Origin: Streptomyces canus 299MFChir4.1
GTDB lineage: Bacteria > Actinomycetota > Actinomycetes > Streptomycetales > Streptomycetaceae
Reading direction: 5' to 3'
Assembly (NCBI RefSeq): GCF_000383615.1
Contig: NZ_KB911588.1
Location: forward strand, 124,001 to 188,000
Length of the DNA stretch: 64,000 nucleotides
The stretch's first letter is position 1, and each line of letters starts with the position of its first letter. A model generated the notes under the pieces. The model saw nothing but the letters and a program-made list of their open reading frames with translations, searched no databases and had not been told where the DNA came from. Positions 18,014 to 26,100 of this stretch are shown one piece after another. Made by a program: the position numbers and the translations under genes.

Positions 18014-20947
18014 ATGACCGGACGGAATTCCTTGCGTACTTTCCGTGAAAGCCCCGGCGGAAGACACCGCTGGCGCGTACCGAAAAGCCGGCGCGGCCGT
18101 ATAGCGGCGGCCGGCGTGATGTCCCTGCTCTCGCTGGCCCTCATCGCCCCGCTGGCCTCGGCGGCCCTGACCGACCCCGCCGACCCGACGCCCGCCCCGA
18201 CCGCGGACCACATCACCGACACCTCCCGACTCCCCTCCGGCTGGCAGAAGTCCGGCGACCGGATCGTCACCTACGACGGCGACGGCACCGGGCTGCACGT
18301 CCTGGTCGCCGACGCGGCCGACGCCTACAAGTGGCACACCGCCGCCACCCTGTCCGAGCCGGGAGTCGACACCGACCAGTGGATCGGCCAGACCTGTGTG
18401 ACCGGGTCCGGCGACCGTGCCGTCGTGGTCTACGCGCCCCGGCAGGCCGTCAACGACCAACAGGGCTTCCAGCAGGGAGCGTTCGCGGCCGTGGTCGACC
18501 TGGCGGACGGCAAGGTGACCAAGCTGCCGGAGCTGGTCTCCCTGGCCTACTTCAACCCTGGCTGCGGCGACGGCGAACAGGCCGTCCTGACCCGGCCGCA
18601 GGGCGCCGGCACGCAACTGCTCACCGTCGACGCCGAGAAGGGAGAGCTGGTCCGGCAGCAGACCGTCGCCGGTCAGCTCACCTCCGCCGTGCCCTTCGGG
18701 AACGGGATCGCGGCCGCTCTGGGCGACTCCGTGGTCTCGGTGGACGCCAAGGGCGCGACCAGCACCCTGGCCAGGACCGCCGGCACGCCCTTCCGGCTGG
18801 TGCCGGACGCGCACAGCGGGCTCGCCTACCAGGTCCCGGACGGGAAGAAGGTGCAGGTCCGCCGGGTCACCTCGGCGGGCGCCGACCGGCTCCTCGGCTC
18901 CGGCGCGCTCGGCGCCCTCGCGGTGCACGGCACCGGCGGCCGGGTCTTCGTGACCGGCCAGGACGCCGAGGACGCCGTGCGGACGCTGCCGGAGAACTGG
19001 CGGACGCTGGACGTACCGGCCTCCGCCGAGGTCTCCACCACCGGCGGCCTCGCCCTGACCTCCGTCGGCAACGGCACCGAGGCGGTCGGCGGCAGGAAGG
19101 CGGCGGCGGACATCGCCCCGTCCGTCGGGATCGGCGCGGTGCTGCCCGGCAGCGACAGCACCGTCGACTTCACGGTCAAGCCGAGGATCTCCGCGAGGTC
19201 GCAGGGTGCCGAGCAGTCCCCGGCGCTGTCCGACGGCGTGCGCACGGACAGCGTCACCCCGGGCGACGACGACCCGTCGGCCTCCACCACCGACCCCGAC
19301 CGCGCCTGCGCCGTCACCCGCAACGACCCGAGCCTCCAGTCGCTCCAGCCCTCGAGCGCGCAGGCCGAGTGGGCGACGGACCTCGCCGTGCAGGGCCGGC
19401 TCGACGTGCGCCGGCGCAGCGGCTGGAACGGCAGCGAACTCCCCTCGTACACCCCGCAGGGCCTGTTCCCGTCCACCGCGCTCAAGGGCGGCGGCCGGGT
19501 GCCCGCGCAGATCATGCTCGGGGTGCTCTCCCAGGAGTCCAACCTGCTCCAGGCGAGCTCCCGGGCGGCGGCCGGCGAGAGCGGCAACTTCATCCAGGGC
19601 GGCTACTACGGCAACGCCGGCAGCGTCCACACCGTCAACTGGACGGCCGCCGACTGCGGTTACGGCATCGCCCAGGTGACCAGCGGCATGGCCAAGGCCG
19701 ACACCACCTACACCGCCGAGCAGCAGCAGGCGCTCACCGTGGACTACGCGGCCAACATCGCCGCGGGGCTCCAGATCCTCCAGGACAAGTGGAACCAGCT
19801 GTACGACAAGGGTCTGCTCGTCAACGGCGGCGACCCGAAGTACCTGGAGAACTGGTGGCTCGCGCTGTGGGCCTACAACAGCGGCCTCAACCTGCCCAGT
19901 TCGACCGACGCCACCGCTCCCTGGGGCCTGGGCTGGTTCAACAACCCGGCCAACGGCCTCTACCCGGCCGACCGCAAGATGTTCCTGTCCTCCGGCTACG
20001 ACGACGCCCGCAACCCCAACCTGTGGACGTACCCGGAGCGGGTGCTCGGCTGGGCGGCCTACTCCCAGCAGAAGACCGACCCGGCGACCGGGGCGACGGT
20101 CAGGGCGTTCACCGTCGGCGACTGGCCCGCGGGCGCGCCGGCCGCCGAGCCCGCGCACGACACGTTCTGCACGCCCACGGTCAACGACTGCGACATCACC
20201 AAGCCGCACAAGGTCGAGGGGTCGGCCCAGCCCGAGGGCCCGTGCCAGCGGGACGACTTCAAGTGCTGGTGGAACCAGCCGGTGAGCTGGACCGACTGCA
20301 CGGCCACCTGCGGCACCGAGGTGCTCAAGTACCAGGTGACCGACCCCGAGCCGAAGGTCGCGGCCCCGCACCCGGCCGCCTGCACGTCCACCCTGCCGGC
20401 GAACGCCCTGATCGTGGACGATGTGCCGAACACGGTGAAGTTCCGGGTCGGCGGCTCCAACCCGTGCGCGGGCGAACGGAACTGGACGAGCCGGGGCAGT
20501 CTGAGGTTCACCTTCGGGTCGGCCCAGCAGAACGGCGCGACCGTCTACCCCTCGAAGATCGACTTCCATCAGCTGGGCGCCGGCTTCGGCGGGCACTTCT
20601 GGCTCACCCACACCCGGGTGCCGAGTTACACCGACTCGGTCGTCACCGGCACCTGGACGCCGGACCGGAAGCTCGGCGGCTGGGCGGAGCTCATGGTGCA
20701 CCTGCCCGACCACGAGGCCAACACCCCGTCGGCCACGTACCGCATCGACCTCGGCGACGGCACGGTCATGGAGAAGACGATCTCCCAGAACACCGGCGGC
20801 AAGAACGCCTGGGTGTCGTTGGGGTCGTACGAGTTCAAGGGCACCCCGAGCGTCTCCCTGAGCTCGGCCACGGCGGACGGCACCGGCGACGCCTCGATCG
20901 CCTGGGACGCGCTGGCGTTCGTCCCCACACCGCCCCCGTCGAGGTAA
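18014..20947 (+). CDS. Large secreted protein with lysozyme-like and golvesin-type C-terminal domains
   Basis: A 977-residue exported protein. After a basic leader a signal helix (VMSLLSLALIAPLASAA) is visible. Residues ~40-380 have no family I recognise. From ~480 to 640 there is a transglycosylase-like region (AQIMLGVLSQESNLLQASS and CGYGIAQVTSGM, with a Glu in QESN as candidate catalytic residue). The last ~150 residues (KIDFHQLGAGFGGHFWLTHT onward, ending SIAWDALAFVP) look like the golvesin C-terminal domain of extracellular actinobacterial proteins. A cell-wall role is likely but unproven. It starts at ATG 18014. Confidence 0.75.
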   Translation: MTGRNSLRTFRESPGGRHRWRVPKSRRGRIAAAGVMSLLSLALIAPLASAALTDPADPTPAPTADHITDTSRLPSGWQKSGDRIVTYDGDGTGLHVLVADAADAYKWHTAATLSEPGVDTDQWIGQTCVTGSGDRAVVVYAPRQAVNDQQGFQQGAFAAVVDLADGKVTKLPELVSLAYFNPGCGDGEQAVLTRPQGAGTQLLTVDAEKGELVRQQTVAGQLTSAVPFGNGIAAALGDSVVSVDAKGATSTLARTAGTPFRLVPDAHSGLAYQVPDGKKVQVRRVTSAGADRLLGSGALGALAVHGTGGRVFVTGQDAEDAVRTLPENWRTLDVPASAEVSTTGGLALTSVGNGTEAVGGRKAAADIAPSVGIGAVLPGSDSTVDFTVKPRISARSQGAEQSPALSDGVRTDSVTPGDDDPSASTTDPDRACAVTRNDPSLQSLQPSSAQAEWATDLAVQGRLDVRRRSGWNGSELPSYTPQGLFPSTALKGGGRVPAQIMLGVLSQESNLLQASSRAAAGESGNFIQGGYYGNAGSVHTVNWTAADCGYGIAQVTSGMAKADTTYTAEQQQALTVDYAANIAAGLQILQDKWNQLYDKGLLVNGGDPKYLENWWLALWAYNSGLNLPSSTDATAPWGLGWFNNPANGLYPADRKMFLSSGYDDARNPNLWTYPERVLGWAAYSQQKTDPATGATVRAFTVGDWPAGAPAAEPAHDTFCTPTVNDCDITKPHKVEGSAQPEGPCQRDDFKCWWNQPVSWTDCTATCGTEVLKYQVTDPEPKVAAPHPAACTSTLPANALIVDDVPNTVKFRVGGSNPCAGERNWTSRGSLRFTFGSAQQNGATVYPSKIDFHQLGAGFGGHFWLTHTRVPSYTDSVVTGTWTPDRKLGGWAELMVHLPDHEANTPSATYRIDLGDGTVMEKTISQNTGGKNAWVSLGSYEFKGTPSVSLSSATADGTGDASIAWDALAFVPTPPPSR

Positions 20948-20955
20948 CCCAACAG

Positions 20956-20986
20956 CCCGCGTCCGCCGCCCGGTTCGGCGGACGCG
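20956..20986 (+). terminator. Intrinsic terminator
   Basis: A 12-bp stem (from CCGCGTCCGCCG to CGGCGGACGCGG) with a 7-base loop starts 9 bases after the stop codon of the large secreted protein. Confidence 0.8.
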
Positions 20987-20990
20987 GCTC

Positions 20991-21043
20991 ACCCCCCAGG
21001 GGCGCGGGGAACTGCGCGACCAGCCACGACGAACTCGCACCCG
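20991..21043. repeat. Dispersed Streptomyces intergenic repeat
   Basis: The sequence GGGGCGCGGGGAACTGCGCG followed by ACCAGCCACGACGAACTCGC is, from memory, a very common intergenic element found many times in Streptomyces chromosomes, usually just after gene ends. Here it lies between a terminator and the convergent trpF gene. Only one copy is visible in this window. Its function is unknown. Confidence 0.6.
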
Positions 21044-21097
21044 GCGGTGGCGATCGGCCCCATGGCGCTGCCCCGGCCGAGCAGGGGCGCCCGGGAC

Positions 21098-21715
21098 TCA
21101 CCCCGAGGTGGCGGCCCCCGCCCGCGCGGCCTCGACGAACGCGGTGATCAGGGCCGGGTTCTTCACGCCCCGGCTCGCCTCCACGCCACTGGACACGTCG
21201 ACGCCCCAGGGCCGGGTGACGTCCACGGCCTCCCGTACGTTCTCCGGCGTGAGCCCCCCGGCCAGGAGCCACTTCTCCCCCGCCCCGGCGACCTGCTTCC
21301 TCGACCAGTCCCACGCGATGCCGGAGCCCGGCACCGGTGCGTCCAGGAGCAGCATGTCCTCGCCCAGCTCGCCGCAGCGCGGTACGGAGTCGCCGAAGGC
21401 GGCTGCGCGGATCAGGGTCCAGCCGCCCGTCGCGAGTTCGGCGTAGTAGTCGCGGTCCTCGGGACCGTGCAGCTGGACCGCCCCGATGCCCGACTCGGCG
21501 GCCACGGACCGGACGTACTCCAGGGGTTCACGGCGGAAGACGCCCACCGTCAGGACGCTCTCGGGCACCCTGGCGGCCAGCCGTGCGGCCAGGGCGGGCT
21601 CGATACGGCGCGGGCTGTCGGAGAAGACGAAGCCGATCGCGTCGGCGCCGGCCTCCACGGCCGTGTCGACGTCCTGCTCGGTCCTCAGGCCGCAGATCTT
21701 CACGAAGAGCGTCAT
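21098..21715 (-). CDS. trpF: Phosphoribosylanthranilate isomerase (TrpF), stand-alone
   Basis: A 205-residue (beta/alpha)8-barrel enzyme converting phosphoribosylanthranilate to CdRP in tryptophan synthesis. The N-terminal FVKICGLRT carries the general-base Cys (residue 8), LLLDAPVPGSG carries the general-acid Asp, and phosphate-binding loops LLAGGLTPENV and DVSSGVE are intact. It starts at ATG 21715; TACGGT lies 7 bases upstream with no ribosome site, so the mRNA may be leaderless. No other trp gene is near. Actinobacteria usually use the dual-function enzyme PriA for this step, so a separate TrpF is notable. Confidence 0.9.
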   Translation of the reverse strand: MTLFVKICGLRTEQDVDTAVEAGADAIGFVFSDSPRRIEPALAARLAARVPESVLTVGVFRREPLEYVRSVAAESGIGAVQLHGPEDRDYYAELATGGWTLIRAAAFGDSVPRCGELGEDMLLLDAPVPGSGIAWDWSRKQVAGAGEKWLLAGGLTPENVREAVDVTRPWGVDVSSGVEASRGVKNPALITAFVEAARAGAATSG

Positions 21716-21768
21716 GCCGCTCACCGTATCCAATCCTGATACATGAACAATGATCACATACATAACCG

Positions 21769-21797
21769 TTGACCCGAGCATGGCAAGCGCTTACCGT
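21769..21797 (+). promoter_or_regulatory. Promoter with LacI-type operator for the pectate-lyase-like gene
   Basis: TTGACC (21769-21774) and TACCGT (21792-21797) are separated by 17 bases. Between and over them lies TGGCAAGCGCTTACC (21781-21795), a near-palindrome centred on AAGCGCTT, the core expected for LacI-family regulators. A repressor bound here would block RNA polymerase. No lacI-type gene is in the window, so the regulator would act from elsewhere. Confidence 0.6.
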
Positions 21798-21842
21798 CCG
21801 AAGAATACGTGCCCCCGTCACCACACACCATGGAGACGAACG

Positions 21843-23417
21843 ATGCGCCTGAGACCCCTCATCCCCTCCGTCGGCCTGATCGCCGGCACGCTCGTCGCAC
21901 TGTCCGGCCCCACCGCGCAAGCCGCCACCACCAGGTACGAGGCCGAGACATCCCCCGCCCTCTGCACCGGAGCCGTCGAGACCGAGTACGCCGGCTACTC
22001 CGGCAGCGGATTCTGCAACGGCACCAACGCCAGCGGCGCGTACGCCCAGTTCACCGTGACCGCACCCGCATCGGGCACGGCGACCCTGAGCGTCCGCTTC
22101 GCCAACGGCACCACCACCGCCCGCCCCGCGGACATCATCGTGAACGGCACGACGGTCTCCTCGGCCTCCTTCGCGTCCACCGGCACCTGGACCGGCTGGA
22201 CCACGAAGACCCTCACCGTCCCGGTGACCGCGGGCAGCAACACCGTCCGGCTGAACCCGACGAGCGCGAACGGACTGCCCAACGTCGACTACGTGGACGC
22301 CGAGACGTCCGGCACCACGACCCCGCCGTCGAGCAGCGCCCTGTACGTGTCGCCGAGCGGCACCGACGAAGCGCCCGGCACGGAGACCGCCCCGACCACG
22401 CTCACCTCGGCGATCAGCCGTATCTCGGCCGGCGGCACGATCTACCTGCGCGGAGGGACGTACGCCTACTCCTCGACGGTGACCATCCCGGCCGGGAACG
22501 ACGGCACCCCGGCCGCCCGCACCACGCTCTCCGCCTACCCGGGCGAGACCCCGGTGCTCAACTTCTCAGCGCAGAGCGAGAGTTCGTCCAACCGCGGAAT
22601 CCAGCTCAACGCCGACTACTGGAAGCTCTACGGCCTGGTCGTCGAGCATGCCGGTGACAACGGCATCTACGTGGGCGGCAGCAACAACATCGTCGAGCGC
22701 ACGGTGACCCGCTTCAACCGGGACACCGGCCTCCAGCTCGGCCGGATCGCCTCCACCACCCCGAGCAACGCCTGGCCGGCCGACAACCTGATCCTCAGCG
22801 CCGAGTCGCACGACAACGCCGACTCCGACGGCGAGGACGCCGACGGCTTCGCCGCCAAGCTCACCACCGGCACCGGGAACGTCTTCCGGTACGCCGTCTC
22901 GCACAACAACATCGACGACGGCTGGGACCTCTACACCAAGACCGACACCGGCGCGATCGGCCCGGTGACCGTCGAGTACTCCCTGTCCTACGACAACGGC
23001 ACGCTCAGCGACGGCTCCCAGGCCGGCAACGGCGACCGCAACGGCTACAAGCTCGGCGGCGACGACATCGCGGTCAACCACGTCGTCCGGCACAGCATCG
23101 CCTACGCCAACGGCAAGCACGGGTTCACCTGGAACAGCAACCCGGGCACGATGACCGTGTCGAACAACGCGTCCATCGACAACACCGAGCGCAACTTCAA
23201 CTTCGACGGCGGGACCTCGGTGTTCCGCACCAACACCTCGTGCCGCTTCAGCAGCGGGACGAACGACCGGGTCATCGGCGACTCCGACAGCTCGAACCAG
23301 TTCTGGTCCGGCACCAACGGGTCCCGCTGCTCCGCGTACTCCGGCGCCCTGGGCTGGTCGTTCGCCTCGAACGGCAGCCTCGTGGTGACCTTCGGCGGCC
23401 GCCAGGTCACGCTGTAA
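21843..23417 (+). CDS. Secreted pectate lyase-like enzyme with carbohydrate-binding module
   Basis: A 524-residue exported enzyme. Signal peptide (residues ~1-27, ending PTAQAA), then a CBM6/CBM35-like module (~28-155, RYEAETSPALCTG through LPNVDYVDAE), a short Thr/Pro/Ser linker and a right-handed beta-helix (~175-524). The helix begins YVSPSGTDEAPG and has DGEDADGFAAKL and NIDDGWDLYTKT, as in PL9-type pectate lyases and related parallel beta-helix enzymes, which cut polygalacturonate in a Ca-dependent way. I chose ATG 21843 after GGAGA. A LacI-type operator overlaps the promoter, consistent with sugar-induced expression. Confidence 0.85.
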   Translation: MRLRPLIPSVGLIAGTLVALSGPTAQAATTRYEAETSPALCTGAVETEYAGYSGSGFCNGTNASGAYAQFTVTAPASGTATLSVRFANGTTTARPADIIVNGTTVSSASFASTGTWTGWTTKTLTVPVTAGSNTVRLNPTSANGLPNVDYVDAETSGTTTPPSSSALYVSPSGTDEAPGTETAPTTLTSAISRISAGGTIYLRGGTYAYSSTVTIPAGNDGTPAARTTLSAYPGETPVLNFSAQSESSSNRGIQLNADYWKLYGLVVEHAGDNGIYVGGSNNIVERTVTRFNRDTGLQLGRIASTTPSNAWPADNLILSAESHDNADSDGEDADGFAAKLTTGTGNVFRYAVSHNNIDDGWDLYTKTDTGAIGPVTVEYSLSYDNGTLSDGSQAGNGDRNGYKLGGDDIAVNHVVRHSIAYANGKHGFTWNSNPGTMTVSNNASIDNTERNFNFDGGTSVFRTNTSCRFSSGTNDRVIGDSDSSNQFWSGTNGSRCSAYSGALGWSFASNGSLVVTFGGRQVTL

Positions 23418-23434
23418 AGGTCGCAGCGCACGGA

Positions 23435-23467
23435 AGGGGGCCCCGGACGCACGGTCCGGGGCCCCCT
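23435..23467. terminator. Strong terminator between convergent genes
   Basis: A perfect 14-bp stem (AGGGGGCCCCGGAC / GTCCGGGGCCCCCT) with a 5-base loop lies between the lyase gene and the convergent monooxygenase gene and can serve both. Confidence 0.85.
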
Positions 23468-23477
23468 CGCCGTCCCC

Positions 23478-23798
23478 CTACTTGGGCGCGGCCTGCTGCA
23501 CGACCTCGAAGCTCCACAGCGTCGACCCGCTCGCGGCGGGCCTGGGACGCTCGCCGCCGCCCTCGCCGCCCTGGTGGGACGCCTTCATCGACCCCTCCAT
23601 CCAGGCCTGGAACGACTCCTCGTCCCGCCAGCGCGTGTAGACGAGGTAGGTGTCGGTGCCCTCGACGGGACGCAGCAGCTCGAACCACTCGAAGCCGTCC
23701 GAGCCCTCCACGCTTCCCGCCCGGGAGGCGAACCGCTTCTCCAGCGTCTCGCGCTGCTCCTCGGGGACCGTGAGTACATTGATCTTGACGATGCTCAT
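23478..23798 (-). CDS. Antibiotic-biosynthesis-monooxygenase (ABM) domain protein
   Basis: A 106-residue dimeric alpha/beta ferredoxin-like protein. The pattern MSIVKINVLTVPEEQRETLE, FEWFELLRPVEGTDTYLVYT and RWRDEESFQAWM is characteristic of ABM domain proteins, a fold that includes quinol monooxygenases and haem-degrading enzymes. It ends with SFEVVQQAAPK. Cofactor and substrate cannot be read from the sequence. I prefer ATG 23798 (MSIVKIN); an in-frame ATG at 23807 adds three residues. Confidence 0.82.
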   Translation of the reverse strand: MSIVKINVLTVPEEQRETLEKRFASRAGSVEGSDGFEWFELLRPVEGTDTYLVYTRWRDEESFQAWMEGSMKASHQGGEGGGERPRPAASGSTLWSFEVVQQAAPK

Positions 23799-23834
23799 GG
23801 CGGCCATTGTGCGCCAAGGGGCATCAACGGGACG

Positions 23835-24860
23835 TCAGCGGGACGCGGCCCGGGCGGGCACCTCGCCCTTCGCGTCGACGACGGCGGTCTCCATCACCGC
23901 GCTGGTGCCGTACAGGGTCTCCTTCGTGATGCCCCGGTCGGGATCGGTGACGTAGTAACGGGAGCCGAGCAGGGCCAGGGTCTCCTTGTCGAAGATCCAC
24001 TCGTCGCGGGTCGCGAAGCCGGTGTCGTCGAGGGTGATGGCGATGCCGTGCCGGCCGGCCGCGTCGACGGCGTCCGGGATCTCCCGCACTCCGGGCAGTC
24101 TCGCGGCCGCCCGGTAGAAGGCGGCGGCGTTGGCGGGCGGCATGACCGTGCCGCTGATCAGGTCCCCGATCAGGGAGAAGACCGCCTGGTCCCGCGACTC
24201 GCCCTCGACCGGCCTGGCCTCCTCGCGGAGCCGGCGCAGCAGGGCGTCGGGGTCGGTGGGCAGCGAGGCCAGCCACCGGTAGGTGGGGTGGTGGAGGCCC
24301 GCCCGGATGGCGTCGGGGGACTCGATGGGGAGCATCTGGTCCGGCATGATCGCGTCCTTGCCGCTGGCCCGGATCCACCCGGTGACATGGAGCGGGCCGG
24401 GGTCCTGCGCGGTCCACCGCTCCTCGGTGTGCAGGGCGCCGAGCCGCACGGGACCGCTGAAGTCGCCCGTGTTGGAACGCTCCAGCGTCCTGACGTACAC
24501 GAACTGGTCGTCCCGCACCCGGATCGCGTCGCTCGCCATGGCGGCCGTGGCGATCCGGTTCAGGGTGACGGAGGCGCCGGCGGCGGTCGCCGACGGGGTC
24601 GTCCCGGTCGCCGGGGCCCGGCCGTCCACGGAAAGGGTCACGAGCAGGGCGCCCGCCAGGGCCGCGGAGGCCAGGGGCACCAGGACGGCGGGGCGGGCGA
24701 ACCGGCGCCGCGCGGGAGGCCGTCCCGGGGTCCGTACGGAAAGGTCCTGACTCCGGTCCTGATCGATCTGCTGCATCAGTACGTCCTTGAAGTGACGGTG
24801 GCGCTCCGGCGGGAGGTCCCATTCCGCGGGGGTCGTCAGCAGTTCCTCGGCCTCGCTCAT
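23835..24860 (-). CDS. CU044_5270-type membrane protein, probable partner of the ECF sigma factor
   Basis: A 341-residue protein with an ~55-residue cytoplasmic head, a single membrane helix (RFARPAVLVPLASAALAGAL, ~54-78) and a ~260-residue extracytoplasmic domain. This is the CU044_5270 family, regularly encoded just after an ECF sigma factor gene. By position and topology it probably acts as an anti-sigma factor or membrane sensor, although the head lacks a recognisable ZAS-type Cys/His zinc motif. Its ATG overlaps the sigma TGA by 4 bases, so the two are translationally coupled. Confidence 0.8.
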   Translation of the reverse strand: MSEAEELLTTPAEWDLPPERHRHFKDVLMQQIDQDRSQDLSVRTPGRPPARRRFARPAVLVPLASAALAGALLVTLSVDGRAPATGTTPSATAAGASVTLNRIATAAMASDAIRVRDDQFVYVRTLERSNTGDFSGPVRLGALHTEERWTAQDPGPLHVTGWIRASGKDAIMPDQMLPIESPDAIRAGLHHPTYRWLASLPTDPDALLRRLREEARPVEGESRDQAVFSLIGDLISGTVMPPANAAAFYRAAARLPGVREIPDAVDAAGRHGIAITLDDTGFATRDEWIFDKETLALLGSRYYVTDPDRGITKETLYGTSAVMETAVVDAKGEVPARAASR

Positions 24861-25486
24861 CGGGTCTCCTCCCGCAGGAACAGGGCCGCGAGCGCGGCCT
24901 CACTCTCCATCTCTCCGCGGTCCGGGGGCGGTTCCGCCTCCGCGCTCAGCCGGGCGAGCCTGTCGCGGGCCCGCGACAGCCGGGACCGCACGGTCCCGAC
25001 GGGCACGCCCAGGGCCTCGGCGGCCTGCTGGTAGTCGAGGCCCGCCGACACGCACAGCGCGAACACCTCACGGTCCTGCCTCTTGAGCCGGCCCAGGGCG
25101 CGGTGCACCAGCGCGAGCCGCCGTGCGTCGTCGATCCGGCCGGCGGTCTCCTCGGCGAAGTCCTCGACCGGGCGCGGCTCCGGGCTGCGCGCCAGGAACG
25201 CGAGCCGGCGCCGCAGGCCCCGGTTGGCGTTGTACGCCTTGTGCGTGGCGATGCCGAGCAGCCAGGGTTTGAGTGAGCCGCCCTCCGGCTCCACGGTCCG
25301 TCTGGTCCGCCAGGCGGCGAGAAAGGTCTCGGACATGGCCTCCTCGGCCTCCGCCCAGTTGCCGGTCAGCCGCAGGGCGTGGTTGTAGACCGCCCGCGCG
25401 TACCGGTCGTACAGCTCGCCGAAGGCCGCCCGGTCCCCGGCCCGTATCCGCGCCCGCTCCGGTTCCGCCGCTTCTGTTTCCCTCAC
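24857..25486 (-). CDS. ECF RNA polymerase sigma factor
   Basis: A 209-residue group-4 sigma factor. Region 2 (~18-85) has FGELYDRYARAVYNHALRLT and AEEAMSETFLAAWR for -10 recognition; region 4 (~125-180) has LDYQQAAEALGVPVGTVRSR as the helix-turn-helix for the -35. The start is most likely GTG 25486 with GGAG about 10 bases upstream. It is coupled to the downstream CU044_5270 gene, its likely regulator. No obvious autoregulated AAC-type promoter was identified upstream. Confidence 0.9.
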   Translation of the reverse strand: MRETEAAEPERARIRAGDRAAFGELYDRYARAVYNHALRLTGNWAEAEEAMSETFLAAWRTRRTVEPEGGSLKPWLLGIATHKAYNANRGLRRRLAFLARSPEPRPVEDFAEETAGRIDDARRLALVHRALGRLKRQDREVFALCVSAGLDYQQAAEALGVPVGTVRSRLSRARDRLARLSAEAEPPPDRGEMESEAALAALFLREETR

Positions 25487-25598
25487 ACCCGTAACGCTCC
25501 GCACCCCGGTCCCGGGTTCCTGTGTCCTGCACCACACGCCACGGCGGACGAGGGCGACGCAGCGCGTCCCGCCCGGCGGACCGCCTACGCTGCGCGCC

Positions 25599-25946
25599 AT
25601 GGAACAGCGCGAGGTCATGCAGAACGTCGTCGGTATCCTCACCGAGGCTCTGGAGATGCGGCGGCAGGTCCGCGAGCACCCCGACCAGCAGGTCTCCCTG
25701 ACGGGGGCCGTCTCCGCGCTGCTCGTGGAGACCCTCCCACAGATCCACCTCCCCGCGGACGCCAGTGGCCAGGCCGCGGCGGACGCCGTGGTCGAGGAGC
25801 TGGGGCCCGCCATCGCGAGCATCGCCCACTGCTTCGCGTTCGCCTTCGTGCAGCTGGCCGAGGCCCACGACACGGGCCGCACCGACAGCTCCGCGGAGGT
25901 GCTGCGGCGCATCTCGCTCCAGTTCGCGGGCGGCGCGCAGAAGTAA
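25599..25946 (+). CDS. Small helical protein of unknown function
   Basis: A 115-residue, acidic, Ala/Leu/Glu-rich protein with no signal peptide. It is predicted to be helical throughout (VVGILTEALEMRRQVREHPD and AAADAVVEELGPAIASIAHC). I do not recognise the family. It is transcribed divergently from the ECF sigma gene. TACGCT lies 7 bases before the ATG and there is no ribosome site, so its mRNA is probably leaderless. A terminator-like hairpin lies about 80 bases after the stop. Confidence 0.6.
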   Translation: MEQREVMQNVVGILTEALEMRRQVREHPDQQVSLTGAVSALLVETLPQIHLPADASGQAAADAVVEELGPAIASIAHCFAFAFVQLAEAHDTGRTDSSAEVLRRISLQFAGGAQK

Positions 25947-26026
25947 TCGCGCGTCCCGTCGAGATTCCCGCGGCGAAACGACATCCGGTCGGCCCCGGAC
26001 GACGAACAGCACCAGGGGACGCACCG

Positions 26027-26070
26027 AAACGGGCTCCCGGGGCGACGAGGGAGGCGCCGGGAGCCCGTTT
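26027..26070. terminator. Terminator hairpin between convergent genes
   Basis: A perfect 14-bp stem (AAACGGGCTCCCGG / CCGGGAGCCCGTTT) encloses a 16-base loop and ends in TTT on the plus strand. Confidence 0.75.
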
Positions 26071-26100
26071 CCTGTGCGATGGAGGCCGGGTGGGTGCCGG

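Noticed and set aside
17963..21040. 1025-codon minus-strand frame opposite the large secreted protein
   Set aside because: No signal, motif or ribosome site; codon bias favours the plus strand.
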